From: Clostridiales bacterium
GTDB lineage: Bacteria > Bacillota > Clostridia > Oscillospirales > Oscillospiraceae
Assembly (NCBI GenBank): GCA_020859945.1
Contig: JAJBVG010000054.1
Location: forward strand, 1-64,000
Direction: 5' to 3'
DNA: 64,000 bases
This document shows, piece by piece, positions 35,382-44,918 of this stretch. The position numbers and the translations under genes were made by a program. The notes under the pieces were generated by a model. That model made no database searches. It was not told the DNA's origin and saw only the letters and a program-made list of their open reading frames with translations. Position 1 is the stretch's first letter, and every line of letters begins with the position of its first letter.

Positions 35382-35572
35382 TTTCTGTCCTCCTTTTTCG
35401 CTTTGGCTTTTTCCGTCTGCTGCCGCTCTTGCTCGATGGCCGCCCGCTCCGCCTCAACGAGCTGTGCCCGGACGATGTCCAGACAGAGACGGGTGTTGAC
35501 CACCGGCAAAGGGCTGGCGTTCACCAGGTTCACCAGCTTGGTCAGGAATTCGTTGGTCTGTGTGTTCAGCAT
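35378..35572 (-). CDS. Small phage protein of unknown function
   Basis: 64 residues with GGAGGG 8 bases before the ATG. Amphipathic helix at the start (TNEFLTKLVNLVNASPLPVV), then a Lys/Glu/Gln-rich helical tail. Position between tail tip and lysis genes is common for small haemolysin-XhlA-like or hypothetical proteins; no family recognised. Confidence 0.65.
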   Translation of the reverse strand: MLNTQTNEFLTKLVNLVNASPLPVVNTRLCLDIVRAQLVEAERAAIEQERQQTEKAKAKKEDRK

Positions 35573-35575
35573 AAT

Positions 35576-38500
35576 TTAGCCCTCCATTTTTTCTATCTTT
35601 GTTTCTAAATCAGAGACCCGGTCCTTGAGTTTTTGTACCTGGTCGATCAGCAGGCCCACAAACTCGGTGTAGATTAGGCCGTATTCCTTATCAAATCCAT
35701 GGTATCCGTTGCCTTCCTCATCGGCTTTGACTGGGCTGATTACAAGCCCCGCAAAATCCTCTGCGGTCAGGCCACTGTCCAGCAGGGCTTGTTCCGTCGT
35801 CTGCGCTCCCAGACCGATGTGGAACCGTCCGGCGTTGCCATCGATGTAGCGGAACGCTTTTGGCTTCAATCGGTCAAAAAACGCGTCGTAGGCGTCCAGA
35901 CTTGTCCAGTCCTTCTTGATGCGCTCGTCAGATAAGGTGGTACTGCCGGAACTGTTTTGGTATTTTACAGTACGGCCACGAATGACAGATGTCGTAGAGT
36001 AAGTGCTGGAACCTGCATAGCCGAAGTAAGCTGTCAGGCCATCGGTGTCGCGGTAAATCAGGTAATGAGTGCTGTCTGTATCTGCCTCGTCTGCCCAGTA
36101 GCAGGACATTCCCGCAGATACATCTGATGCTGCATAGTCCACAAAATGGCCATATGCGTAAACATGGTTACCACATTCAATCGAGCTTCCAAACGATGCC
36201 TTTGGCTGAACGTAGAAATATCCAGAATCACTATCGAGCGTAAAGCTTTTACACGATATTTCAGAAGCTCCAATAGGAAGTTCAACGCTCAGCATTCCGC
36301 CCATGGTCGAGAGCGCTGTATACGTCTTATCGTCGTCTTCGCTATACATCTTCAAAGTGTTTCCAATGGTTATATCCATGGCGTACAACTTTCCAGCACC
36401 ATTGACCCGGAACGGGGAATCGGTGTAATCGTCGTGACTGGTACCGCCAGCCGCGAAAACCGTGCCGCCGGTGTCTGAGCTGGATGGGACGCGCATGACG
36501 ACAGTGCGCCCGTTGGACCCGGTTGTATAGATTTTTTCATCCGTTACTGTCCATCCGCCGATGGTGGACGTAACGCCGGTGGCGGTGTGCAGCTCGCCGT
36601 TGATGGTAACATTACCGTCTGCGTCCAAACTGAAATTATCGCTGTCAATGACGATTTGTCCGCTGGTCAGCTCGATTCTGTCGGCGTTGGCAGAGAGTTT
36701 TGCCACGCCTTCATCGTCCACGGTCAGCGCCAGCTTCGCCTCAATTTGGTCGTCCGTATCCTCTGGGGCGGGAGACCAATCTGTGGCCACATTGCCAGTT
36801 TCCAATTTAGGTTTGCGGATAGAGAGCGTGTTCGCGGTGTTTTCTTTGCGGCTGAACACCTGGATCGCGTACACGTATTGAGAGTAATCTGTGGTGCTGT
36901 AAGCAGTCATTTCAGATGCTGCACAGCCGGTAAGATTGGCTGTTACACGCACCCACGCGCCATCCACATAGTCTGCTGTATTGAATATTTTTGTGCTGAA
37001 CAAGTATCCAACCGCAGCAGTTCTGGTCCAGGACGTTCCGTCATTGCTCCCGAAGATGCTAAAGCTTAGCTGATAATGACCTGGCGCTGTTGCGAGGTCA
37101 TCAGCCTTAACGTCCGCGCTAAAGGTAAGCTCCCGCTCTGCGAAAGCGTCTCCAGACGCGTCAATCGCCGTGTAGAAAGTAGCTGCCCGGGATACGCCGT
37201 CGCCGGTTACTGTTAATACGCCGAAGCCGTCTCCATCCTCAGTGCGGGTAAAATAGGTGGCGTCAAAAGCCGTTTGCCCCGCCACGTTGGTCAGTTCTTT
37301 GGTGTTCAGCAGGTAGTTGCGCCCGCCCACGGAGATGTTATCGATTTTCGTTGCCAAAAGGGTCAAATCGCTGCCGGTGATGGTGCCGCTGTCCAGGTCG
37401 ATGAGCAGCCCGGTCCCCGCATCCGCGTCGTAATTGGAGGATTTAAGGATACCAGCGGTCAGCTCTCCCACGTCGCCAGTAATGGCGGACAGTTCGGTCA
37501 CGCTGAGGTTCCCGGCCTCGATGGTTTTGGCGGCGATTTTGTCCCCGGTAATGGTCGCGGCGGCGATTTGTGTCGCTGTGATGGTTTCGGCAACCAGGTT
37601 ATCCCCCGTGATGGTCTCTGCCGCGATGAGGTCACCGGTAATGGTTCCAGTTTTGATCAAGTCTGCCGTGATGGTCCTGCTGGCAATGTTGGAGGCCGTG
37701 ATAGTTCCAGCTGCGATTTCGTTTGACGTGATGGTTCCGGCCACCAGATTCCCTGCGGTGATGGTGCTGGTGGCGATGTTGTCGCCGGTGATGGTTCCGG
37801 CTGAAATTTGCTCTGACGTAATGGTTCCGGCCTTGATTTTTGCTGCCGTGACTGCGTTGGCTGCCAGTTTGTCGGTGGTAACGGCCCCAGAGGAGATTTT
37901 GCCCGCTGTGACTGCACTGGCAGCAATCAAGTTTGCCGTGACCGCCCCATCTGCAATGGCGTCTGTGCCAAACGGGGCCAGTGTCCACGCTTCGCCATTC
38001 CAGTAGTACATGGCGTTGTCATTGGCGGTGTCGAACCAAATATCCCCTGTGACGTAGTCGGTCCCACTGGGGACCGTGTCAGCATAATAGGATGTCGTCT
38101 TGCCGTTTACAATGGTGATGACTTCGTCAATGGCCGTTTCTGCATCTTCCGGGGCAGGAGACCAATCTGTGGCCGCCGTTCCAATCTCCAGTTTGACTTT
38201 CCGCACCTGCATGGAGTACAGGCTGTAGTCAAAGACTTCGATATAAAATCGTGTGGTGTCGTCGATGCTGCCGGAGCCGCTGGAGAAATAATCATCCGTC
38301 AGCGTGACTGTTCTGCTGATGCGCTGCCAGCTGTCGGACAAAGTGACCGTCCGAAAGTCGATGTTGCGGTACAGTGTTATTGTGTTGCTGTCCGACGTGC
38401 AAAGCACAAGCCGCACGATGCACCCCCGGCTTGTAGATGCGTTGATACTTGCATAGTCGTCCGCACGAATATCGAGGGACAGCGTTACCGTTTGTCCGCG

Positions 38501-40666
38501 AAGTGAGGAAAACTGGATGGGGTCGCGCCCATCAATGCAGTGCCAACCCAGTGTGTCTGTCGCCGCCCAGGTCGCCACTGTGTATCCCTCGTCGTCTGTT
38601 GTAAGAGTGATAACGTCCTTGTCTATGAGCCACCCGTCCATCGTCCGGGTGTTGGGCAGGTAGTTCCTCCCGCCCACGGAGAGGTTGTCTACGGCTTCTT
38701 TAGCCAAACCCGCCTGTTCCAGCGCGGTGGCAATATCCGCCGTCACCTCATCAGAGAGAGCGCTTGCCCCGTAGACCGCTTTCACCCACTCGCCGCCGTC
38801 CCAGTAGTACATGGCATAGCCATTCGCCGTGTCATACCAAATATCGTTGACTGCATAAGTCCCCCCGCTGGGAGCTGTGTCGGAGTAGTAAACGGCGTTT
38901 TTGCCGTCTGCCGTCTGCTGGGCGGTAGTGATGGCACTGGTGATGTCCTCAGACAGGTTGGTAGCCGTGATGGTCCCGCTAGCAATTTGGCTGCCGTTGA
39001 TGGTTCCAACGGTCAGGTTGGCGCAGTTGAGGTTCACCACGTCAATGGTCCCCGCGTCAATGGTCCCGGCAGTCAGCTGGTTGGCGGAGATAGTCACACC
39101 GTTCAGCGCGCCGGTGATGTAGCCGTCCACCACGGTCATGCTGGTCAGCAGCCCAACGTCGGCAAACAGCGTACCTACGCTCTCCACGCTCACGTTTGCC
39201 AGGTCAATGGTGGCATAGGCGGCCTTGATGTCGCTGGCAGTAATATAGTTGGCGGTGAGGGTGCTGGTCGTGACGTACTTTGCGGCAATATCCGTTGCGG
39301 TGATGTAATTCGCAGTCAGTGTATCCGTTGTAACATACTTAGCGGAAATATCTGTTGCGGTGATGTAGTCAGCTTTCAGTGTGTCCGTAGTAACATACTT
39401 AGCGGAAATATCTGTTGCCGTGATATAGTTGGCAGTGAGATACTCTGTGGCGACATACTTGGCCGCGATGTCGTTTGCTGTGATATAGTTGGCGGTCAGG
39501 TAGTCAGTGGTGATGGCTTTAGCGGTCAGCTCCGTGATGCTCGCCCGTATTGCCTCCAGGCTAGTTGCCGTTACCTTTTTTGTCACTATCAGCTCTGCGG
39601 CGGTCTTTTGCACTGCGGCGGCCAAAGCGCCGGTAAAGCCCGCCTCCTGCTCTGCCTCACTCTCCCCCGGCGCGGTGATGGTGGTCATCAGCCCGCCGTC
39701 GAAGGTGTGTTCCACCAGCAGGCAGGCCACTGTATGGCTCACGCCCTCCGCGTCCACGGCGGAGATCACGTCCCCTGCCTCCAGCCGAATGTCGCCCATG
39801 TCCAGAGGGACGGTGCCGGGCCGGTAGGTGAAGCCGGTGATTTGCGGGGCCATGATGTCAAACAGCGCCTGGGTCATATAGGGATTGGACAGGGTCAGGT
39901 TTGGCGTTCCATAGGTGTAGGACACGCCCTCCACCTCGTTGCCGTCGTCGTCGGTGCCGCTCTCGGAGACGATGACCTCCACACCGGTGACGGTAAAGTC
40001 GTAGTCGCTGAACTCGAACATCTCCGTGGTGCGGTCTGCGTCTATCTCCGCCGTTACCTCGTTGGTAAACGGCTGAATGATGATGCCGCCGTCGCTGCTT
40101 TCTGTGGCGAAACCGCCCAGCAGCCCCGCGATGTACATCAGGGCCTCCCGGTGCAGCAGTCCGTCCATGCTGGTTTCGATGTTCAGCGCAAGGGCGGTAC
40201 TGTCGCAAGCGCTGGCATCGATGCTGACCCCGATTTGCTCCGCGATTTCGTCCAATGCGCTCTGCACCGTCTGGGGCCAGCCGTTGTCCGACCAGTAGCC
40301 GCCGCCGCATTTGCTGCTCAGCCTGCCCAGACCGGTGAAGGTGGTAGACCCCACGCTGGTGGCCACGTCGGAGGCAGTGTAGAAACCCACGGTACAGTAT
40401 TCCACCGTGCCGTCGGTCAGCTCCACGCCGATTTGCAGCTCTAGCTCCTGGTTCTCCAGCAGCGTGGGGCAATCGTCGATGGTCACGGTGATGTAGGAGG
40501 AGTAGACGTTGCCCACGGAAAAAGCGCTGTCGCCGCAGGCCCCCTTGTTGACCTTGACCTCTTTGACCTCGCCCTCTACCGTTTCGCCGTTCAGCAGGAA
40601 CCGGGCGCAGAGCTTCCGGGCATTGCTGCCCATCTGTTCGCCAAATTCCGTCGATGTGGTTATCAT
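35576..40666 (-). CDS. Phage tail tip/fibre protein with S74-like C-terminal chaperone domain
   Basis: 1696 residues. The N-terminal 370 residues look like a baseplate-hub or Tal-type domain (NARKLCARFLLNGETVEGEV; ITGFTYRPGTVPLDMGDIRL). Two long series of short repeats follow: A-x-Y-V-T-T-D/x-L-T-A-N-Y-I-T-A-x-D-I (about 390-480), and A-x-T-I-T-x-x-x-I-A/G-x-G (about 910-1070), suited to a beta-helical shaft. Carbohydrate-binding-like modules lie near 670-840 and 1110-1250. The C-terminus (about 1570-1690) has LSDERIKKDW with the Ser-Lys pair of peptidase S74 intramolecular chaperones and a final coiled coil. Probably trimeric, self-cleaving fibre for host contact. Confidence 0.85.
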   Translation of the reverse strand: MITTSTEFGEQMGSNARKLCARFLLNGETVEGEVKEVKVNKGACGDSAFSVGNVYSSYITVTIDDCPTLLENQELELQIGVELTDGTVEYCTVGFYTASDVATSVGSTTFTGLGRLSSKCGGGYWSDNGWPQTVQSALDEIAEQIGVSIDASACDSTALALNIETSMDGLLHREALMYIAGLLGGFATESSDGGIIIQPFTNEVTAEIDADRTTEMFEFSDYDFTVTGVEVIVSESGTDDDGNEVEGVSYTYGTPNLTLSNPYMTQALFDIMAPQITGFTYRPGTVPLDMGDIRLEAGDVISAVDAEGVSHTVACLLVEHTFDGGLMTTITAPGESEAEQEAGFTGALAAAVQKTAAELIVTKKVTATSLEAIRASITELTAKAITTDYLTANYITANDIAAKYVATEYLTANYITATDISAKYVTTDTLKADYITATDISAKYVTTDTLTANYITATDIAAKYVTTSTLTANYITASDIKAAYATIDLANVSVESVGTLFADVGLLTSMTVVDGYITGALNGVTISANQLTAGTIDAGTIDVVNLNCANLTVGTINGSQIASGTITATNLSEDITSAITTAQQTADGKNAVYYSDTAPSGGTYAVNDIWYDTANGYAMYYWDGGEWVKAVYGASALSDEVTADIATALEQAGLAKEAVDNLSVGGRNYLPNTRTMDGWLIDKDVITLTTDDEGYTVATWAATDTLGWHCIDGRDPIQFSSLRGQTVTLSLDIRADDYASINASTSRGCIVRLVLCTSDSNTITLYRNIDFRTVTLSDSWQRISRTVTLTDDYFSSGSGSIDDTTRFYIEVFDYSLYSMQVRKVKLEIGTAATDWSPAPEDAETAIDEVITIVNGKTTSYYADTVPSGTDYVTGDIWFDTANDNAMYYWNGEAWTLAPFGTDAIADGAVTANLIAASAVTAGKISSGAVTTDKLAANAVTAAKIKAGTITSEQISAGTITGDNIATSTITAGNLVAGTITSNEIAAGTITASNIASRTITADLIKTGTITGDLIAAETITGDNLVAETITATQIAAATITGDKIAAKTIEAGNLSVTELSAITGDVGELTAGILKSSNYDADAGTGLLIDLDSGTITGSDLTLLATKIDNISVGGRNYLLNTKELTNVAGQTAFDATYFTRTEDGDGFGVLTVTGDGVSRAATFYTAIDASGDAFAERELTFSADVKADDLATAPGHYQLSFSIFGSNDGTSWTRTAAVGYLFSTKIFNTADYVDGAWVRVTANLTGCAASEMTAYSTTDYSQYVYAIQVFSRKENTANTLSIRKPKLETGNVATDWSPAPEDTDDQIEAKLALTVDDEGVAKLSANADRIELTSGQIVIDSDNFSLDADGNVTINGELHTATGVTSTIGGWTVTDEKIYTTGSNGRTVVMRVPSSSDTGGTVFAAGGTSHDDYTDSPFRVNGAGKLYAMDITIGNTLKMYSEDDDKTYTALSTMGGMLSVELPIGASEISCKSFTLDSDSGYFYVQPKASFGSSIECGNHVYAYGHFVDYAASDVSAGMSCYWADEADTDSTHYLIYRDTDGLTAYFGYAGSSTYSTTSVIRGRTVKYQNSSGSTTLSDERIKKDWTSLDAYDAFFDRLKPKAFRYIDGNAGRFHIGLGAQTTEQALLDSGLTAEDFAGLVISPVKADEEGNGYHGFDKEYGLIYTEFVGLLIDQVQKLKDRVSDLETKIEKMEG
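38181..38665. repeat. 485 bp duplication, copy 2
   Basis: Encodes the same binding module inside the tail tip gene as copy 1 does in the fibre-like gene. Confidence 0.9.
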
Positions 40667-40675
40667 GTACTCTAC

Positions 40676-41032
40676 TCACCTCTCAATCACGCTGACGGTG
40701 GCGGACTTGTAATAATAGGTCCCATCCCCGATGTAGCCCAGGTGTTCCTTCTCCAGCGTCCCCCGGTAGACCGTGATGGTCACGGTGCCGCAGTCGTAGA
40801 GGGAGAAGGTAAAAAAGCCGGAGACAAGCGCATCCTGAATGGTTTTCATTTCGGCCTCGGTCAGCACGCCCCATTCGATGTCCACTGTCTTTTTCTCGGC
40901 AATTACGTCGCCGATCATCTTGCCGCTGGCGGTGCTACGCCCGGTCCGGCTGGACCAGATGACCTCCTCTGAGGATTTGATTGTCACGGGGGAGGGCAGC
41001 GTTGTCCCTCCTGCTTTTAACTGCTGTGCCAT
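40676..41032 (-). CDS. DUF6711-like phage tail protein
   Basis: 118 residues, strand-rich: KAGGTTLPSPVTIKSS, WGVLTEAEMKTIQDAL, then GYIGDGTYYYKSATVSVIER. AAAGGAGGG before the ATG. The location between tape measure and tip gene is where distal-tail-type proteins sit. Family name is from pattern memory; a role in joining tube and tip is inferred. Confidence 0.6.
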   Translation of the reverse strand: MAQQLKAGGTTLPSPVTIKSSEEVIWSSRTGRSTASGKMIGDVIAEKKTVDIEWGVLTEAEMKTIQDALVSGFFTFSLYDCGTVTITVYRGTLEKEHLGYIGDGTYYYKSATVSVIER

Positions 41033-41045
41033 ACGCTCCCTCCTT

Positions 41046-43835
41046 TTAGGTCACCAGTTCGCACTTGCCGCCGTTGGCGCGGGTGTTGTTGTTGGTCTTT
41101 TTGATGAAATACTTCCGCAGGCTCTCCGGGTCCAGCCGCACCAGGTCAGCGGATTGCAGGAAGGCCAAAATCTCTTTCAGCAGCGTTTCCACTGCCTCCA
41201 GGTCTTGAGCGCTTTGGGCCAGGCTGTTTGCCTGGAGCTGCTGCTCCTTGGCCTGACTGTCGGAGGTGACAGCGGCCAGTCGGGGCGTGTTCCGCGCCGC
41301 CAGACCGGAGAGGTCTGTCACACAGCTGGAAAGGCCGCTCTGCACGGCCTCCTGGATCATGTTCATCAGTGTACTGGCCCCGGAGACCACCTCCTGGCCC
41401 GCTTCCCCGCCGCCCAACAGGTTGCCGCCCGCTGCGCCGAAGATGGTCGCACCATTCAGCAGCATGGGGTTGTCCATGGCCTTTTTGTACCACGAAACAG
41501 AGAACTTGGGCACCGATGGCGGGGACAGGCTGAAACTGCCGGTGATGCTCACATGGGGCAGCTTCAATTTGGGGAGCGACCAGCTAAAGTTGAACTTCTC
41601 CTTCACCGCGTTAATGGCGTTGGAAACGGTGGTCTTGACGCTGCTCATGATGCTGGTGAACTTGTTCTTGATAGCGGTCAGAATGTTGCTGACCGTGTTT
41701 TTCGCTGTAGTCAGCGGGTTGGTAATGGCCGTTTTAACGGCGTTGAACACTGTGGTCACTTTTGTCTTGATGCTGGTGACCGCGTTGGTGAACACCGTCT
41801 TGATGCCGGTCCAGATGCTGGACAGTTTCGTTTTGACGCTAGTGAAGATGGTGGTGATGGTGGTTTTGACGCTGTTAAATCCGTTGGATACTTTGGTCGA
41901 GATGGATTTCAGGGCATTGTTGAAGGTCGTCTTGATTTTCGTCCACGCCTTGGAGATGGTGGTTTTGACGGCGTTCATCGCGCTGGAAATGGTGGTTTTG
42001 ATGCCCTCAAAGGCGCTGGTGATACCGCTCCACAGCTTCTGCGCCGCTGCCGTAAGGGTGTCCCAGTTTTTGTAGAGCAGGACGCCAACGGCGATGATGG
42101 CAGTGATAGCTGTCACCACGACGCCGATAGGGTTTGCAATGAAAGCCGCCTGCAAGAGCGCCCACACACTGGAAGCCATACTAAACGCAGTGGCCAGCCC
42201 GGAGACGACCCCCACGAGTTTTTGTATTGCTGTGGAAATGGTCACGACGATTCCAACCGCCGCAAGAACATTGAACAGGCCGGTGAACACCGCCTGATTC
42301 TTGCTGATGATGTCGGCTAAGCCGTCCAGGATGGAAGTCAGCCCCTCCAGTGCGGCGATGATCACTCCGCCGGTCCAAGAAGCCAGCGGTTGCAGCCATT
42401 GCTCCCAAATCCACTGTGCGGTTGGCGCAAGCGCCTCCAGCACTGCTGTCAGCACGTCAAAGGCGGCGGCCAGCAGGTTCAGCACCGCAGGCACCGCCGC
42501 TGAGATGGTCCATGCGCCCAGCGGCGCAAGCGCATTGTTCAGAATCCACGTCCCCGCGCTCTGTACCACGGCGGCAAAGGCGGAAAACGAGTTTTTCAGG
42601 TTGTTCCATGCTGCGACAGCCGGAGCCAGCAGCGCTGACATCTTTTTGGAGAGCTTGCTTACGCTGGTTTCCGCTTCCTCTGCCGCGTCGGTCACGCTGT
42701 CCAGGGCGCTGGTGTCCACGCCAGAGGTCCCGGCGGAACCAGTGCCGCTGCCTGTATCCCCGGACCCGCTGCCGGAGCCGGAGGAATCGGAGGAGCTGTC
42801 GTCGCTGACCCGTGTGATCTGGTCGAAGCCCTCCAGGGAACGTTTCAGGGCGGCGGCGGTCTTGCTGGCCTTGCCCAGGCTCTTTGCCGCGCTGCCGGTG
42901 CTGTCCCCCAGACCGGAGATGGCGCTGGTTCCGTCGGTCAGGCTGTCCGCCAGAGAGGAGGCGCTGCTTGCCGCGCTGGTCAAATCGGAGCTGACGGCAG
43001 ATGTGCCGCCGCTGGCGCTGCCGAACAGGGCCTCGATCAGGGAATTAAAGGCGTTGGCCAGCTTGACGATGGAGGCCATCATGGTGTTGATGGCTTTCAG
43101 TGCCGGAGTCAGCAAGTTGATAAGCCCCTGCCCCACCGCCGCCATAGCGGACTGGACCTGCAACGCCAGCAGCCGGGATTGGTTGGCCCAACTGTCCTGT
43201 GTCCGGGCAAAATCGCCGGTGGCGTTGGAGAGCTGGTCCTGAATGAAGGCATAGCGCAGACTGACCTTTTCCGCCTCCGTCATGGCAGAGGTGGTCTTGC
43301 CAAACCCGTTTGCCAGGGCGTAGGCGTCCAGCGCGTCCTGGGTCATGACGATGCCCAGGTCTTTCAGTGTCTCCGTCTCACCGGAAAACACGCTTTTCAG
43401 CTTGGTATACGCCTCATCCTGGGTGATGTTGTAGAAGGAGGCCACGTCGCCCGCCAGACCGGTCAGGGTGGTGGACATTTCGTAAGCCTCTTTTTCTGTG
43501 AAGCCGAACGCCTCCGCCATAGAGCCGAACATACCGGTGTACTGCTTCGCCATGGTCTCGGAGAGGCCGAAAGAGGCGGCGGCAGACTGTGCAAACTCGT
43601 CTACCTTGTCCGACATGGTGGAGAAGGTCACGTCCACCACGTTCTGCACTTCCTGCAAATCGCTGCCCAGTTCAATGCACTGTTTTGTGAATGAAGTGAT
43701 AGCCTTGACAGAGAGAGCCGCCGCCAGGGTGGAGGCCGCTTTCTTGGCTACGCTGTTCAGTTTGGTACTGAACGCCGATGTATCCAGCGTCAGCGCAAGG
43801 GCAACGCTGCCCACATTGTCGCTGCTGGTGCTCAT
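41046..43835 (-). CDS. Phage tail tape measure protein
   Basis: 929 residues. Sets tail length and helps DNA passage. N-terminal tape-measure core includes SFTKQCIELGSDLQEVQNVV and MSTTLTGLAGDVASFYNI. Hydrophobic segments lie about 490-580. A repetitive helical stretch (about 620-730) has 11-residue spacing of W/F and K-T-T/I-S, as in SIWTGIKTVF and TVFNAVKTAI. 929 residues would predict a tail of roughly 140 nm by the usual rule. The ATGA start overlaps the frameshifted chaperone gene. Confidence 0.95.
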   Translation of the reverse strand: MSTSSDNVGSVALALTLDTSAFSTKLNSVAKKAASTLAAALSVKAITSFTKQCIELGSDLQEVQNVVDVTFSTMSDKVDEFAQSAAASFGLSETMAKQYTGMFGSMAEAFGFTEKEAYEMSTTLTGLAGDVASFYNITQDEAYTKLKSVFSGETETLKDLGIVMTQDALDAYALANGFGKTTSAMTEAEKVSLRYAFIQDQLSNATGDFARTQDSWANQSRLLALQVQSAMAAVGQGLINLLTPALKAINTMMASIVKLANAFNSLIEALFGSASGGTSAVSSDLTSAASSASSLADSLTDGTSAISGLGDSTGSAAKSLGKASKTAAALKRSLEGFDQITRVSDDSSSDSSGSGSGSGDTGSGTGSAGTSGVDTSALDSVTDAAEEAETSVSKLSKKMSALLAPAVAAWNNLKNSFSAFAAVVQSAGTWILNNALAPLGAWTISAAVPAVLNLLAAAFDVLTAVLEALAPTAQWIWEQWLQPLASWTGGVIIAALEGLTSILDGLADIISKNQAVFTGLFNVLAAVGIVVTISTAIQKLVGVVSGLATAFSMASSVWALLQAAFIANPIGVVVTAITAIIAVGVLLYKNWDTLTAAAQKLWSGITSAFEGIKTTISSAMNAVKTTISKAWTKIKTTFNNALKSISTKVSNGFNSVKTTITTIFTSVKTKLSSIWTGIKTVFTNAVTSIKTKVTTVFNAVKTAITNPLTTAKNTVSNILTAIKNKFTSIMSSVKTTVSNAINAVKEKFNFSWSLPKLKLPHVSITGSFSLSPPSVPKFSVSWYKKAMDNPMLLNGATIFGAAGGNLLGGGEAGQEVVSGASTLMNMIQEAVQSGLSSCVTDLSGLAARNTPRLAAVTSDSQAKEQQLQANSLAQSAQDLEAVETLLKEILAFLQSADLVRLDPESLRKYFIKKTNNNTRANGGKCELVT

Positions 43836-44185
43836 TTGCCCTCACCTCCTTTGGACAGGCTGGCAAACATGGCCTGGATCTGCGCCAGTCCCTGGGCCAC
43901 GTCTTTGGCTGGTTTGTTCTTTGCCGTGCGGGTGCGCCACTCGCTGCGCATCCGGCGCTGAGCCGGGGTAAAGTGCTTCAAAATCTCTTTGTCCTCCTCG
44001 GACCGGATGGACACCACCCGCATCAGCGCCGTGTCCGACCCCAGGCCGGTGAGCAGGTCGCAGAACTCGCCCCACTTCATGCTCCCAGCCTCTTTGGACA
44101 GCCGCATCCCGTACTGCGACTGAAACGACGAGACGATCAGTCCGAAGTCGTCGATCAGGTCATAGTACGGGTCTCCGCTTCCCCC
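43832..44185 (-). CDS. Tail assembly chaperone, frameshift extension (GT-type, Gp15-like)
   Basis: The open frame runs back past the ATG at 44107 without a stop to the upstream gene. Codons upstream of that ATG encode YYDLIDDFGLI, then SFQSQYGMRLSKE and MKWGEFCDLLTGLG, the normal start of this family. This means it is reached by a -1 shift from the 44155-44469 frame, most likely at the G5 run at 44181-44185 (CCG-GGG-GAA). The product would be a fusion of about 210 residues that recruits tape measure and tube protein, like lambda gpGT. Confidence 0.75.
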   Translation of the reverse strand, partial: GGSGDPYYDLIDDFGLIVSSFQSQYGMRLSKEAGSMKWGEFCDLLTGLGSDTALMRVVSIRSEEDKEILKHFTPAQRRMRSEWRTRTAKNKPAKDVAQGLAQIQAMFASLSKGGEGK

Positions 44186-44469
44186 GGCTCGTCCTCGCCG
44201 GTGACAAGGTTCAGCGCCTCCGTCAGCACGATGCTGTAGTCAGAGAAGGGGAGCTTCAACGCCGCCAGTTTGTCCTGGCTCTCCTCCGACAGCAGCAGGT
44301 CGATCATCCGCAGGGTCTTCTGCTCGTCGTTCAGGTCGTCATTTTTCAGCGCCATGATTTTCAGCATGGTCGCCGCGTCGCCGTTGACCGCCAGCTCCAC
44401 GTCGCGGATCTTCAGAACGGGGTTGCCCTCAAAACTGAGCTTGTCGGTGATGTCTACGATTTTCGCCAT
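44155..44469 (-). CDS. Tail assembly chaperone, first frame (G-type)
   Basis: 104 residues: KIVDITDKLSFEGNPVLKIRD at the start, then a helical body with DEQKTLRMIDLLLSEESQDKL. Ends GEAETRTMT just after the presumed slip site. Located between tube and tape measure genes, as in siphophages. Usually made in excess over the frameshift product. Confidence 0.8.
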   Translation of the reverse strand: MAKIVDITDKLSFEGNPVLKIRDVELAVNGDAATMLKIMALKNDDLNDEQKTLRMIDLLLSEESQDKLAALKLPFSDYSIVLTEALNLVTGEDEPGEAETRTMT

Positions 44470-44484
44470 GTGTTATCCCTCCTG

Positions 44485-44916
44485 TCAGGACGCGGCGGTG
44501 TAGGTGGGCTTGCCGTTGGACTGCACCTCGAACTCCAGCGGCCCCACGTTGGTGGCATCGCCAGCGCCGATGTTGGTCACGTTGATGACCGCATCCTCGA
44601 CGACCAGGGTGGCCCCATCGGGGAAGGTCCAGCTGAAATATGCCTCCGCGTCCCTGCCGTTCTTGATGAACCGGCCCGCCACGAAGTCGTTGCCGGTGTC
44701 GCCCACGTTGCGCTTGCCGGTGACGGTGATGGTGAAGCCCTTAGCGGTCAGCAGACGGCGCACCCAGCCCTCGGTGTCGAAGGGCGTCCACTCCTCCACG
44801 CCGTTGTCGAAAGAGACGGAAAAGCTCTCCATGTCCGCGACGGTGGAGGCGCTGGCGCTGTCTGCGCCGATTTTGAACTGGTTCTGATAACAGGGAAAAA
44901 CACCCGTAGTTGCCAT
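44485..44916 (-). CDS. Major tail (tube) protein
   Basis: 143 residues, beta-rich: ATTGVFPCYQNQFKIGAD, VEEWTPFDTEGWVRRLLTAKG, TITVTGKRNVGDTGNDFVAG and GPLEFEVQSNGKPTYT. Position and pattern match phage_TTP-type tube proteins that polymerise into the tail tube. Good ribosome site AGGATTGAG. Confidence 0.82.
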   Translation of the reverse strand: MATTGVFPCYQNQFKIGADSASASTVADMESFSVSFDNGVEEWTPFDTEGWVRRLLTAKGFTITVTGKRNVGDTGNDFVAGRFIKNGRDAEAYFSWTFPDGATLVVEDAVINVTNIGAGDATNVGPLEFEVQSNGKPTYTAAS

Positions 44917-44918
44917 AG

